NCBI RefSeq assembly: GCF_038397755.1
Contig: NZ_CP151637.1
Location: 3,534,001 to 3,598,000, forward strand
Direction of reading: 5' to 3'
DNA length: 64,000 nt
Source: Microbacterium sp. LWH7-1.2
GTDB lineage: Bacteria; Actinomycetota; Actinomycetes; Actinomycetales; Microbacteriaceae
The notes beneath the pieces are model-generated. The model was not told where the DNA came from and ran no database searches. It saw only the letters and a program-made list of their open reading frames with translations. The position numbers were made by a program, and so were the translations under genes. Below, in pieces: positions 1 through 9,095 of this stretch (position 1 is its first letter; each line of letters starts with the position of its first letter).

Positions 1-1148
1 AACGCGTCCCGCCACGCCGGGTCGGCGCTCGGGTTGCCGCGCCAGCCGACGTGCTCGAAGCCGTGGGTCTCGAGGTCGCACTCGTCGATCACCCAGAGCC
101 CGAGCTCGTCGAAGAGGTCGAGCACGTCGGGGTGCGGCGGATAGTGCGACGTCCGGACGGCGTTGATGTTGTGCCGCTTCATGAGCAGCAGCTCGTCGCG
201 GGCGATCGCGGCGTCGAAGACGCGACCATGCCGCGGGTGGTGCTCGTGCCGGTTGACGCCGCGCAGCATCACCGGCGCGCCGTTCACGAGCAGGCGCGCA
301 TCGCGCACCTCGACCCGGCGGAAGCCCACCTTCAGGTGGACGGTCTCCGTCGCGGTGCGGACCTCGACCGCATACAGGCGGGGGCGTTCGGCGCTCCAGG
401 GCTCGACTCCGGCGAGCCGCACCGCGCCGCCCGCCGGGATGTCGACCCCGAGCTCGTCGATCACGACGCGGGCGGCGCCGCCTCCGTCGACCTGCGCCTC
501 GACGTCGAGGATGCCCTCCGATGCGCGGTCGTCCCAGTCGGCGCGCACGAACACGTCGTCGAGGCCGCCGTCGGGCCGCGCGAGGAGGGTGACGCTGCGG
601 AAGATCCCCGGCAGCCACCACATGTCCTGGTTCTCGAGGTAAGTCGCGTCGCTGTACTGGGCGACGCGCACGGCCAGTCGGTTGACGCCTCCCACGAGGA
701 GGTCCGACACATCGAACTCGTGCGTGAGCCGGCTTCCGCGGGTCGTGCCCACGAGGCCGTCGTTCAGCCAGATCTCGGCCGCCGACTCGATGCCGTCGAA
801 GCGCAGCAGCCGCCTGTCGTGAGCCAGCACGGCCGCGGAGGCGGTGAAGTCGAGGCGGTAGTCGCCGATCGGATTGGCGTCCGGGGGGAACGGAGGATCG
901 ACCGGGAACGGCATCTGGACGTTGGAGTATGCCGGCGAACCGTACCCCTGCAGGTTCCAGTGCCCGGGGACTTCGACCGTCCCCCATTGCGCGGTCCCGG
1001 CATCGCGCCAGTCGGCGGGCGCGCTGCGCAGCGAGGGCGAGACCCGGAAGCGCCAGCGCCCGTCGAGCGACTGCTGCGGCGCGTCCGAACGCAGGCGGGC
1101 GCGGGGAGCGATGGTGCCGGAACCGGGGCGGGTGGTGGCGATCTTCAT
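1..1148 (-). CDS. GH2 beta-galactosidase (LacZ-type), N-terminal 382 codons; continues off the left edge
   Basis: Hydrolyses terminal beta-galactosides (or related beta-glycosides), probably in the cytosol because no signal peptide is visible. The translation from the ATG at 1148 begins MKIATTRPGSG. It contains the GH2 sugar-binding jelly-roll hallmarks GHWNLQGYG and QNQDMWW-like LENQDMWWLPGIFRSV (about residues 90-170), an immunoglobulin-like middle domain, and the start of the catalytic barrel with GVNRHEHHPRHG and NAVRTSHYPPHP. It breaks off at DECDLETHGFEHVGW before the acid/base Glu, so activity cannot be judged. Full-length family members have about 1000 residues. It is divergent from the polyol operon, and two LacI-type operators lie in the shared 230-bp gap. 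The family is clear; the exact substrate is inferred. Confidence 0.92.
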   Translation of the reverse strand, partial: MKIATTRPGSGTIAPRARLRSDAPQQSLDGRWRFRVSPSLRSAPADWRDAGTAQWGTVEVPGHWNLQGYGSPAYSNVQMPFPVDPPFPPDANPIGDYRLDFTASAAVLAHDRRLLRFDGIESAAEIWLNDGLVGTTRGSRLTHEFDVSDLLVGGVNRLAVRVAQYSDATYLENQDMWWLPGIFRSVTLLARPDGGLDDVFVRADWDDRASEGILDVEAQVDGGGAARVVIDELGVDIPAGGAVRLAGVEPWSAERPRLYAVEVRTATETVHLKVGFRRVEVRDARLLVNGAPVMLRGVNRHEHHPRHGRVFDAAIARDELLLMKRHNINAVRTSHYPPHPDVLDLFDELGLWVIDECDLETHGFEHVGWRGNPSADPAWRDA

Positions 1149-1191
1149 GCGTTCCTCGTCGGCGAGTGGTGAAGAGAGGCGATCCAGGAAG

Positions 1192-1241
1192 TGGAAGGCG
1201 CTTTCCCATCCGATGATAGAGAACTGGGAAGGCGCTTGCCC
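1192..1241. promoter_or_regulatory. Two LacI-type operators between divergent GH2 gene and polyol operon
   Basis: Two imperfect palindromes with a central CG are seen: GGAAGGCGCTTTCC at 1193-1206 and GGGAAGGCGCTTGCCC at 1226-1241. Their centres are 34 bp apart, about three helical turns. They match the pattern GGAAnGCGCTTnCC found upstream of other sugar genes in this window (16.6, 17.9 and 20.95 kb). The pairing and spacing suggest cooperative repression of one or both divergent transcripts. The protein that binds is inferred, not shown. Confidence 0.6.
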
Positions 1242-1252
1242 GATGGCGCACT

Positions 1253-1280
1253 TTGCATTAATGTCCTAACATCGTATCAG
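1253..1280 (+). promoter_or_regulatory. Candidate promoter of the polyol operon
   Basis: TTGCAT (1253-1258) and TATCAG (1275-1280) are separated by 16 bp and sit just downstream of the operator pair. About 100 nt of untranslated leader would precede the ATG at 1379, whose ribosome-binding site is AAAGGGA (about 1366-1372). The assignment is by consensus only. Confidence 0.35.
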
Positions 1281-1378
1281 CGATCGACTTCGAGCCCGCT
1301 TCGGAGTCGCACACAGGACGCGAAATCCCGCGCCCGATCGACAACGATGTTGGCCCCCCGGGGCGAAAGGGAAATCCA

Positions 1379-2656
1379 ATGAAGCATTCAGTCACCGCCC
1401 GCATGCGGGTGATCGTCGCCCTCGCCGCCGCGGCTGTCACGGCCGTCGCCCTCACCGGATGCAGCGGCTCGGACGATGCCGGTCAATCCGACGAGCCCCT
1501 CCAGTTCTTCCTCTCGGGCGACGCCAACCAGGGCGGCGGCTATGCGCACATGGCCGAGAAGTACGAGGAGGAGACGGGCGTCAAGGTCGAGATCGTCGAC
1601 ATCGCCAACGACGACCTCGCCACCAAGCTCCGCAACGCCGCTCAGGCGAACGACCTTCCGGCGCTCGCTCGCGTCGGCGCGGTCGACCCGGTCTGGCGCC
1701 GCCAGGCCACCGACCTCTCCGACATCACCGACGGCAGCGAGATCCGCACCGAGCTGTCCGACAGGGATGACGACGGCAACGTCATCTCGCTCCCGTCCGA
1801 CATCACCGCGGTCGGCATGTTCATCAACAAGACGCTGTTCGACCAGGCGGGGGTCGCGTACCCCACCAGCGAGGACGACATCTGGACGTGGGACGAGTAC
1901 GTCGCAGCCGTCAAGCAGGTGCAGGCGGCCACCGGCACCAGCTACGGCATGGTGATGGACAAGTCCTCGCACCGCCTGAAGGCGTTCCTGTACGAGTTCG
2001 GCTCGGACTACTTCCAGCCCGACGAGTCGGGTGAGTTCAGCACCAACGACCGCACCAAGGTCGCGCTCGAGTACTTCAACTCGCTCAACGACGACTCGTT
2101 CATGCCGCGCTCGGTATGGCTGTCGGACGCCGACGGCAACGCCCTCTTCAAGAGCGGCGACGTGGTCTCGTACCTCTCGGGCTCGTGGCAGATCGCCGAC
2201 TTCGCCGTCAACATCGCCGACTTCGAGTGGGCCTCGGTGTACATGCCGCAGGAGGAGGAGCGCGCGACGAACTACGGGAACGCCGCATCCATCGTCGTCT
2301 TCGAGGGTCCGCAGCAGGAGGCCGCGCACGACTTCATCAAGTGGCTGTACGAGCCCGAGAACTACACCGAGCTCTCGGAGACCTCGTCGTTCATCCCCGC
2401 CGTCGATGGGCTCGACATCACCTACGCGTCGCACGCGGACGCGTTCGACATCTACAACCAGGACATCGCGGCATCGCCGGCCATCGTCGGCGACATCAAG
2501 GCGATGGAGCTGCAGTACGGCGCGCAGAACGTGACGACCGAGGGCGACCCGGTCCGCGACGAGACGGTCAAGTACCTGAACGGCGAGCAGGACGTCGACA
2601 CCACGATCGCGAACATCAACGCGCTGTTCACCGACCAGCTGGGCGCGCTGGAGTGA
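1379..2656 (+). CDS. CUT1 ABC sugar-binding lipoprotein
   Basis: Extracellular solute-binding protein (family 1) that would capture a sugar or polyol and deliver it to the two permeases that follow. 425 residues. The N-terminus is a lipoprotein signal peptide with basic residues, a hydrophobic Ala/Val stretch and lipobox LTGC (Cys28), so the mature protein is membrane-anchored. The body has typical cluster features such as YEEETGVKVEI near the start and a Trp-rich C-terminal lobe (FIKWLYEPENY). A GAAAGGGA ribosome-binding site precedes the ATG. It is the first gene of an operon whose next start (2659) lies 2 bp after this stop. The ligand is not evident; the downstream IolG/IolE-like genes suggest an inositol-like polyol. 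Confidence 0.88.
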   Translation: MKHSVTARMRVIVALAAAAVTAVALTGCSGSDDAGQSDEPLQFFLSGDANQGGGYAHMAEKYEEETGVKVEIVDIANDDLATKLRNAAQANDLPALARVGAVDPVWRRQATDLSDITDGSEIRTELSDRDDDGNVISLPSDITAVGMFINKTLFDQAGVAYPTSEDDIWTWDEYVAAVKQVQAATGTSYGMVMDKSSHRLKAFLYEFGSDYFQPDESGEFSTNDRTKVALEYFNSLNDDSFMPRSVWLSDADGNALFKSGDVVSYLSGSWQIADFAVNIADFEWASVYMPQEEERATNYGNAASIVVFEGPQQEAAHDFIKWLYEPENYTELSETSSFIPAVDGLDITYASHADAFDIYNQDIAASPAIVGDIKAMELQYGAQNVTTEGDPVRDETVKYLNGEQDVDTTIANINALFTDQLGALE

Positions 2657-2658
2657 CG

Positions 2659-3624
2659 ATGTCCACCACCAAGTCCGTCGATGGTCGCAGCGCGGAGACG
2701 TCTGCGGTCATCACCGTGGAGCGGCGCGCGAAGCGCGTGCGCCGCTCCCGGCGGAGCTCGACGAGGTTCGTCCTGGCGCCACTGTCGTTCATCACGGTCG
2801 CGGTGGTGCTCTTCGGGCTCTTCTTCCTCTGGCCGGGCGCACTCGGCCTCTGGTACTCGTTCACCGACTACAGCGGCGTCGGCACGCCCGACTTCATCGG
2901 CGCCGAGAACTACATCGACCTCGCCCAGGACCCGGTGTTCTACTCGGTGCTCGGCCGCACTTTCCTCTACACGATCCTGTCGGTTCCCCTGCACTACGCG
3001 GCGGCGCTCGGCATCGCGATGCTGCTGACGACCTCGCTCGCGAAGGGCAAGTCCGCGGCCCGGATCATCTTCTTCCTGCCCTGGCTCATCTCGCCGATCG
3101 TCGCCGGTGTCATCTGGAAGTGGCTGTTCGGCGAGAACTTCGGTCTCGTGAACTACATCATCGAGCTGCTGGGCGGGACCGGCCTGCAGTGGGAGACCAA
3201 CCCCAACCTGGCGCTCGTGCTCATCCTCATCGTGAGCACCTGGGGCGGCACGGCGTTCAACATGCTTCTGTTCATCGCGGCGATCCGCAACATCCCGCAG
3301 TCCTACCTCGAGGCCGCCCAGCTGGACGGCGCGAACGGGTGGCAGCGCTTCTCCCGCATCATCCTGCCGCTCCTGCGCCCGACCTCGTTCATGGTGATCC
3401 TGCTCACGACCATCGGGTCGATGAAGGAGTTCGCCATGGTCCAGGCGCTCAACGGCGGTGGACCGGGCACGTCGAACATGTTCATGGTGCAGTACATCTA
3501 CCGCACCGGCTTCGAACGGGCCGATGTCGGCTACGCCAGCGCCGCGTCCATGGTCCTCATGGTGATCCTCATCATCATCGCGCTGATCCAGATGCGCTTC
3601 GACAAGAGGAACGATCTCGCATGA
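2659..3624 (+). CDS. CUT1 ABC transporter permease (MalF/UgpA-type)
   Basis: Inner-membrane subunit that forms half of the sugar channel. 321 residues. A basic cytosolic N-terminus (residues 1-35) is followed by six predicted hydrophobic segments. The conserved EAA loop that contacts the ATPase reads EAAQLDGANGWQRFSRI and is followed by ILPLLRP. The ATG at 2659 follows the binding-protein stop directly, and the stop overlaps the next start (ATGA at 3621-3624), which implies translational coupling. No ATP-binding subunit is encoded in the operon, so a shared MsiK-type ATPase elsewhere is inferred. Confidence 0.92.
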   Translation: MSTTKSVDGRSAETSAVITVERRAKRVRRSRRSSTRFVLAPLSFITVAVVLFGLFFLWPGALGLWYSFTDYSGVGTPDFIGAENYIDLAQDPVFYSVLGRTFLYTILSVPLHYAAALGIAMLLTTSLAKGKSAARIIFFLPWLISPIVAGVIWKWLFGENFGLVNYIIELLGGTGLQWETNPNLALVLILIVSTWGGTAFNMLLFIAAIRNIPQSYLEAAQLDGANGWQRFSRIILPLLRPTSFMVILLTTIGSMKEFAMVQALNGGGPGTSNMFMVQYIYRTGFERADVGYASAASMVLMVILIIIALIQMRFDKRNDLA

Positions 3625-4481
3625 CACTCCTTCGATCCTCCAAGCGCCCGCGCGACGGCGCCTCCGGGGTGCTCCGGTCGCTTCCCAGCACGCTGCTGCT
3701 GTGGGTTCTCGCGCTCGGATTCCTCATCCCGGTCGCCTGGTTCATCCTCAGCTCGTTCAAGCCGGGCTCGGAGCTGTTCAGCCTTCCGCTGACGCTCTTC
3801 CCCAAGGACTGGACGGTCAGCGGCTATTCGACCGCGTGGAACCGCTTCAACTTCGCGCAGTTCTTCCTCAACACCTCGATCGTCGCGATCGTGACGACCG
3901 TGCTGACGGTCTTCGTCAGCGCGCTGACCGGCTACGCGTTCGCGAAGTACAACGCGTGGTGGCTCAGGGTGTTCTTCATCTGCATGCTGGCGACGACGAT
4001 GCTGCCGACCGAGGTCATCATGCCGAGCTCGTTCGCGGTGGTCCGCGACCTCGGCCTGTACAACACGCTCGCCGGCATCATCGTGCCGTCGATCATCACC
4101 GCGACCGGCGTCTTCATGTTCCGGCAGTACTTCAAGACGATCCCCGACGAGCTCCTCGAGGCCGCGCGCATCGACGGCGTCTCCGAGTTCGGCGCGTTCT
4201 GGCGGATCATGCTGCCGCTCGCGAAGCCGATCGCGGTCGTGCTGGCGATCTTCTCGTTCCAGTGGCGCTGGAACGACTACATCTGGCCGCTCATCGTGCT
4301 GCGCGACCCCGAGCGGTACACGCTCCAGGTGGCGCTGCGCTCGATCGTCGGGGCCGACAACGTGGACTGGTCGGTGCTGCTGTCGGCCTCCGTGATCTCG
4401 CTGGTGCCGATGGTGATCCTGTTCGCCGTGTTCCAGCGGCAGATCATGAACGCCGACATCAATTCGGGACTGAAGGACTGA
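3621..4481 (+). CDS. CUT1 ABC transporter permease (MalG/UgpE-type)
   Basis: Second channel-forming membrane subunit, 286 residues. The start ATG overlaps the previous stop by 4 bp. After a short basic leader the first membrane helix begins at about residue 20 (LLLWVLALGFLIPVAWF). The EAA motif is EAARIDGVSEFGAFWRIMLP. The C-terminus is NADINSGLKD, close to the GLKG-type ending usual for MalG-like proteins. Together with the preceding gene and the lipoprotein it makes an importer lacking only the ATPase. The next gene starts 3 bp after the stop. Confidence 0.92.
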   Translation: MTLLRSSKRPRDGASGVLRSLPSTLLLWVLALGFLIPVAWFILSSFKPGSELFSLPLTLFPKDWTVSGYSTAWNRFNFAQFFLNTSIVAIVTTVLTVFVSALTGYAFAKYNAWWLRVFFICMLATTMLPTEVIMPSSFAVVRDLGLYNTLAGIIVPSIITATGVFMFRQYFKTIPDELLEAARIDGVSEFGAFWRIMLPLAKPIAVVLAIFSFQWRWNDYIWPLIVLRDPERYTLQVALRSIVGADNVDWSVLLSASVISLVPMVILFAVFQRQIMNADINSGLKD

Positions 4482-4484
4482 TCC

Positions 4485-6179
4485 GTGACGGACTCCGGAT
4501 TCGAGGCGGTGCTCCAGGCGGCCGTCGCCGACGAGGTGCGCCGCGCGCTCGCCGCGACCGTCGGGCCGGACGGCCCGCACCGCCGTCTCATGGAGCACGC
4601 GCGGCTCTTCGTCGCGGCGTACCTGTGGCCGCGCTCCGCACACTCCGGCGACGCGGCGCTGATCGCCGCCGCCGGAGAGAGGGTCCGCGCGCTGCGGGTG
4701 CTGCAGGGTCCGAGCGGTCTGTTCGTCGGCGGCGACAACGTCGACTCGCCGCCGGACTCCTCCTTCACGGTCAACGACCTGTGCGACGCGCTCGAGCTCA
4801 TCGCGCAGGCGCCCGCCGAAGAGCAGGCAGCGCTGGCCGACCTGGCCGCGGAGCTCACGGCCATCGCCGACGCGATCGAGCCCGCGCTCCTGGTGGGGGG
4901 CGTGCACACGCCCAATCACCGCTGGGAGATCTCGGCGGCGCTCGCGCGCCTGCACCGTCGGCGTCCGTCGCAGGCGCTCCGCGACCGCGCGGAGCAGTGG
5001 CTTGCCGAGGGGGTCGACATCACGCCCGACGGCGTCTACTCCGAGCGCAGCGCCAACTACGCGGCCTTCGTCTCGAATCCGTCGCTCACCGTGATCGCCG
5101 ACGTGTTCGAGCGCCCGGACGCACGGCAGGCCGTCATCCGCAATCTCGAGAGCACGCTCGGGCTCATCCACCCCGACGACTCGGTCGAGACGGTGCACTC
5201 GCGACGCCAGGACCAGCTCACGCGGTTCCCGCTCGCGCCGTATCTCACGGCCTACCGGCGCTACGCGATCGAGCTCGGCCGGGGCGACTTCGCCTGGGCG
5301 GCCGGGCGCGCGCTGGGCGGCGGCATCCCTCACCCCTCCGCGGTGCTGACCGAGCTTCTGCTCGCGCCCCGCATCGGGGAGGAACTTCCGGATGCTTCGC
5401 CCCCGGCGCCGCAGCGCGCGTGGGAGCAGTCCGGGCTCGTCGTGGACGACACGGCCGGCCGGCGCCTCGTGGTGTTCGGCGGCAGCGACTACGCGCGGTT
5501 CCGGCGCGTGCGCTCGGGGCTGTCGGCGAACCCGACGTTCCTGCGCATGTTCGCCGGCGACGTCGTGCTCGACTCGGTGCGCCTGTCGCGGGACTTCTTC
5601 GGCCTCGGGCCGTTCCGCGCCGATCGGTTCACCCCGCGATCCGACGCGGGTGCGCCGGGCCACGTGCTCGCCGAGACGGTATCCGCCCACTACTACCAGC
5701 CGCTCGACGCCGACCATCGCTCGCCGTCCGGGGAGTACGCGCTGACCGACGACGGCAGGTTCTACGGCTCGATGTCGTTCGGCGACCGCGCCACGGACGA
5801 CGTGAGCCTGCACACGGTGATCGACGTCGAGCCCACGGCCGACGGCGCCCTCGTGTCGATCGGCATCGACGGCCCCGACAGCCCATGGGCCCTCGAGCTG
5901 GCGTTCCGCGACGGGGGCGTGTTCGAGGGGGTCGCCGAGAGCGCGGACGGCACCGGGCTGCTGGAGTCCGGTGCGGGCCGCTACCGCGTGGGCTCGGCCG
6001 CCATCGCGTTCGACGCCGGCGACGACTACCGCGCCGAGGGCACCGGCCGCTACCACCCGGGTGAGGACTACGCATTCCTCGGGGCGAGCGACGCCGCAGC
6101 GGGATCCCGCGTCTACCTGACCGGACGCGCCCCGGGCCGGCTCGTCCTCGCCCTTCGCGCGGAACAGGCAGGGCGATGA
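4485..6179 (+). CDS. Heparinase-like (alpha/alpha toroid plus beta-rich) protein, function unknown
   Basis: 564 residues from a GTG at 4485, 3 bp after the permease stop. I do not recognise a named family with certainty. The first ~300 residues are helical and Ala/Leu/Arg-rich. They carry motifs reminiscent of polysaccharide-lyase or heparinase II/III-type toroids: HTPNHRWEISAAL, YSERSANYAAFVSNPSL and TVHSRRQDQ. The remaining ~260 residues look beta-rich (for example FRRVRSGLSANPTFLRMF and repeated aromatic-Asp turns). No signal peptide is visible, so it would act on an imported sugar. Its place between transporter and TIM-barrel genes suggests a role in opening or cleaving an imported glycoside or uronate. 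It overlaps the next gene by 4 bp. Confidence 0.5.
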   Translation: MTDSGFEAVLQAAVADEVRRALAATVGPDGPHRRLMEHARLFVAAYLWPRSAHSGDAALIAAAGERVRALRVLQGPSGLFVGGDNVDSPPDSSFTVNDLCDALELIAQAPAEEQAALADLAAELTAIADAIEPALLVGGVHTPNHRWEISAALARLHRRRPSQALRDRAEQWLAEGVDITPDGVYSERSANYAAFVSNPSLTVIADVFERPDARQAVIRNLESTLGLIHPDDSVETVHSRRQDQLTRFPLAPYLTAYRRYAIELGRGDFAWAAGRALGGGIPHPSAVLTELLLAPRIGEELPDASPPAPQRAWEQSGLVVDDTAGRRLVVFGGSDYARFRRVRSGLSANPTFLRMFAGDVVLDSVRLSRDFFGLGPFRADRFTPRSDAGAPGHVLAETVSAHYYQPLDADHRSPSGEYALTDDGRFYGSMSFGDRATDDVSLHTVIDVEPTADGALVSIGIDGPDSPWALELAFRDGGVFEGVAESADGTGLLESGAGRYRVGSAAIAFDAGDDYRAEGTGRYHPGEDYAFLGASDAAAGSRVYLTGRAPGRLVLALRAEQAGR

Positions 6180-7072
6180 GCGCCGTCATCGACGCCGTCG
6201 GGTTCGACACGCTGCGCGCGTTCCGCGCCGAGCGCCCCGACGCCGTGCAGGAGGCGCTCTCGAACCGCGTTCGCCGCGATGTCGTGCGCGGCGACGGCCG
6301 GCTGTTCATCGTTGCGGCCGACCACCCCGCGCGCGGTGCGCTGGCGGTGGGCGACCGCGACGACGCGATGGCGAGCCGGTACCTGCTGCTGGAGCGTCTC
6401 GCCGTGGCGCTGAGTCACCCCGGCGTCGACGGCGTCCTCTCCACGCCCGACATCATCGACGACCTCGCGATGCTCGGCCTCCTCGACGACAAGGTCGTGG
6501 TGGGCTCGATGAACCGCGGCGGGCTGCGGGGCTCGGCGTTCGAGATGGACGACCGCTTCACCGGGTACGACGTGCCGTCGATGGTGCGCTCCGGGATCGA
6601 CTTCGCGAAGGTGCTGCTGCGGCTGAACCTCGCCGACACCGGCACCGCGTCGACGCTCGAGGCGACCGCGCACGCCGTGACCGCGGCGGCCGAGGCGCGG
6701 ATGCCGATCATGGTCGAGCCGTTCATGAGCCGCTGGGTCGACGGCCGCATCGTCAACGACCTCACCCCCGATGCCGTGGTGCTCTCGCTCGCGATCGCCG
6801 CGGGCCTGGGCGTCACCAGCGCCTACACGTGGATGAAGCTGCCCGTCGTTGCCGACATGGCGCGCGTCATGGAGGCGACGACTCTGCCCACCCTGCTGCT
6901 CGGCGGAGACTCGGGCGGCGCCCCCGACGAGACGTTCTCGTCGTGGGAGGATGCTCTCGCCCTTCCGGGCGTGCGCGGCCTGACCGCCGGACGTGCACTG
7001 CTGTACCCGGCGGACGGCGACGTCGCCGGCGCCGTCGACGTGGCCGCGCGCCTCGTCCACACCGATCTCTGA
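6176..7072 (+). CDS. Cgl0159-family (beta/alpha)8 aldolase-like protein
   Basis: 298 residues, ATG overlapping the previous stop. The sequence fits the Cgl0159 family of TIM-barrel proteins, first noted in corynebacterial inositol catabolic clusters and distantly related to class I aldolases. Motifs include RLFIVAADHPARGAL, GVLSTPDIIDDL, GSMNRGGLRGSAFE, YTWMKLPVVADM (a Lys in the position expected for Schiff-base chemistry) and LLLGGDSGG near the C-terminal phosphate-binding strand. Its exact reaction is not established. Co-occurrence with IolE-like and IolG-like genes supports a role late in polyol breakdown. Confidence 0.68.
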   Translation: MSAVIDAVGFDTLRAFRAERPDAVQEALSNRVRRDVVRGDGRLFIVAADHPARGALAVGDRDDAMASRYLLLERLAVALSHPGVDGVLSTPDIIDDLAMLGLLDDKVVVGSMNRGGLRGSAFEMDDRFTGYDVPSMVRSGIDFAKVLLRLNLADTGTASTLEATAHAVTAAAEARMPIMVEPFMSRWVDGRIVNDLTPDAVVLSLAIAAGLGVTSAYTWMKLPVVADMARVMEATTLPTLLLGGDSGGAPDETFSSWEDALALPGVRGLTAGRALLYPADGDVAGAVDVAARLVHTDL

Positions 7073-7111
7073 CCCGATGGGGGACTGCGTGAGCACTGCC
7101 GAGGCCACCCG

Positions 7112-8029
7112 ATGAAGGCGACAGTGGCGGGAGCGCCCGTGAGCTTCGGGGTGTTCGAGATGACACCCGAGGGCGCGGCGACGGTCGCGGCCGACGACCT
7201 GCTCGAGGTGCTGGCCGAGACAGGGTACGGAGGGGTCGACCTGGGGCCCGTCGGCTTCCTCGGTCGTGGCGCCGACCTTCGCGCGCGTCTGTCGCGGTTC
7301 GGGCTGGAGCTCGCCGGCGGCTGGGTGCAGCTGCCGTTCTCGGACGACGAGGCGTTCGAGGCCGCACTGCCGTCGCTGCACGACGCGCTGCGGGTGTTCT
7401 CCGACGCGGCGGAGGCGGGACCGGAGCGACTGCCGCTGCCGACGTTGGCAGACGACGGCTCCCTGGCGCGCCGTGCACGTCCCGGCCGCGGCCATGACGT
7501 CGACCCGCTCACCGCCCACGCGTGGGAGCGGCTCTTCGCGAACACCGAGCGCACGGCCGACCTGGTGCGCGCCGCCGGCTTCGAGCCGACCTTCCACCAC
7601 CACGCCGGGACGTTCGTGGAGTCGCCCGACGAGATCGACCGGTTCCTCGCCCACGTCGACGTCGGCCTCACTCTCGACACCGGTCATCTGCTCATCGCCG
7701 ACGGCGACCCTCTCGACGCGGTCGCCCGCTGGGGAGACCGCATCAACCACCTGCACCTGAAGGACGTCGACCTCGCCGAGCTGCGGCGAGTGCTGGCGGC
7801 CGGCGGCGGGATGACCGAGGTGTGGTCGTCGGGCTCGTTCGTGGCCTTCGGTCGCGGCGACCTCGACCTCGACGGCGTGATGGACGCCGTCGAGGCGCGT
7901 GGCTTCGACGGGTGGGTGGTCGTCGAGCAGGACGTCCTGAACGCCCCCGACGTGGCGATCGACGCCTTCCGCGCCGCGCGCGGCGACGACCAGCGCGTCA
8001 ACCGCGCAGCGCTCCGTCCCTGGGCCTGA
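7112..8029 (+). CDS. Sugar phosphate isomerase/epimerase, IolE-like TIM barrel
   Basis: 305 residues. Xylose-isomerase-like TIM barrel related to inosose dehydratase IolE and other sugar isomerases. It begins ATVAGAPVSFGVFEM, similar to IolE starts (APVNWG). Metal-binding positions are visible in order: FHHHAGTFVES, LTLDTGHLLIADGDP, INHLHLKDVD and VVVEQDV. Dehydration or isomerisation of a keto-polyol made by the adjacent IolG-like dehydrogenase is the natural reading, but an epimerase role is possible. It lies 39 bp after the previous gene and 37 bp before the dehydrogenase, in the same operon. Confidence 0.75.
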   Translation: MKATVAGAPVSFGVFEMTPEGAATVAADDLLEVLAETGYGGVDLGPVGFLGRGADLRARLSRFGLELAGGWVQLPFSDDEAFEAALPSLHDALRVFSDAAEAGPERLPLPTLADDGSLARRARPGRGHDVDPLTAHAWERLFANTERTADLVRAAGFEPTFHHHAGTFVESPDEIDRFLAHVDVGLTLDTGHLLIADGDPLDAVARWGDRINHLHLKDVDLAELRRVLAAGGGMTEVWSSGSFVAFGRGDLDLDGVMDAVEARGFDGWVVVEQDVLNAPDVAIDAFRAARGDDQRVNRAALRPWA

Positions 8030-8066
8030 CCGGCCCGACCGTACCCCTCACGAGGAGGACACCGAA

Positions 8067-9077
8067 GTGACTCATGCCCCGCTCCGCTTCGGTCTGATCG
8101 GCACCGGCCGCATCGGCCAGGTGCACGCCGCCAACATCGCCGGAAACCCCGCGACGACACTGTCGTGGGTCGCGGACCCGTTCGTCGACGGCGCCCGCTC
8201 CGTGGCCGACGGCTTCGGTGGCCGGGTGACCGCGGACGCCGGCGAGCTGTTCGCCGCCGACGACGTGGACGCCGTGCTCATCGCCTCGCCGACCCCGACG
8301 CATGTCGACCTCATCGAGCGAGCCGTGGACCGCGGCATCCCGGTCCTCTGCGAGAAGCCGATCGACCTCGACATCACCCGGGTCGAGGCTCTGCGCCCGA
8401 AGGTCGCCGCGGCGGGTGTCCCCGTGGCGCTGGGCTTCAACCGCCGGTTCGACCCCGCCTTCGCGGAGGTCCGCGCGCGCGTCGCGGCGGGCGAGATCGG
8501 GGCCCTCGAGCAGCTGACGATCATCAGCCGCGATCCAGCCGCCCCGCCGGCCGCGTACGTCGAGGTCTCGGGCGGGATCTTCCGCGACATGACGATCCAC
8601 GACTTCGACATGGCGCGCTTCTTCCTGCCCGACATCGTCGAGGTCAGTGCGGTCGGATCGACCACCTTCGACCCGGGCGCGCGCGAGCACGGCGACTTCG
8701 ACACGGCCGTCGTGACGCTTCGTGCCGCGTCGGGTGCGGTCGTCACGATCATCAACTCGCGCCACAGCGCGGTCGGCTACGACCAGCGCCTGGAGGCGTT
8801 CGGCGGCAAGGGCACGCTCCAGGTCGCGAACCGCTCGACGAGTCTCGTCAGCCTCTCCACCGCCGAGCGGGTCGAGGCGAGCGCGCCGTACGAGGACTTC
8901 TTCCTGCAGCGCTACGCCGAGGCCTACGCGGCTGAGCTCGCCGCGTTCGTCGCGCTCGTCCGCGACGGCGCGTCGCAGAGCCCCACGTTCGACGACGGCC
9001 GGGCTGCCCTGCTCCTCGCCGACGCCGCCCAGCGCTCCGCGACAGAGCGGGTCGCCGTCGCCGTCAGCCTCGACTGA
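8067..9077 (+). CDS. iolG: Gfo/Idh/MocA dehydrogenase, inositol 2-dehydrogenase-like
   Basis: NAD-dependent oxidation of a cyclic polyol or sugar. 336 residues. The N-terminal Rossmann fold shows GLIGTGRIGQVHAAN and ends in the conserved CEKPIDLD. The catalytic region contains GFNRRFDPAFAEV and GIFRDMTIHDFDMARFF, where Asp and His of the DMTIHDFD block match the catalytic pair of inositol dehydrogenases. A GAGGA ribosome-binding site sits at about 8051. It is the last gene of the operon and is followed by a perfect hairpin. The gene symbol reflects family resemblance; substrate (myo- or scyllo-inositol or another polyol) is not proven, since iolB, iolC, iolD and iolA are not in the window. 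Confidence 0.78.
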   Translation: MTHAPLRFGLIGTGRIGQVHAANIAGNPATTLSWVADPFVDGARSVADGFGGRVTADAGELFAADDVDAVLIASPTPTHVDLIERAVDRGIPVLCEKPIDLDITRVEALRPKVAAAGVPVALGFNRRFDPAFAEVRARVAAGEIGALEQLTIISRDPAAPPAAYVEVSGGIFRDMTIHDFDMARFFLPDIVEVSAVGSTTFDPGAREHGDFDTAVVTLRAASGAVVTIINSRHSAVGYDQRLEAFGGKGTLQVANRSTSLVSLSTAERVEASAPYEDFFLQRYAEAYAAELAAFVALVRDGASQSPTFDDGRAALLLADAAQRSATERVAVAVSLD

Positions 9078-9095
9078 TCCGGGAGCGGGACGCGC

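Noticed and set aside
3531..6056. 841-codon minus-strand open frame opposite the permease and heparinase-like genes
   Set aside because: Composition (Arg, Glu, His runs) and lack of any motif mark it as an antisense shadow of real genes with overlapping starts and stops.
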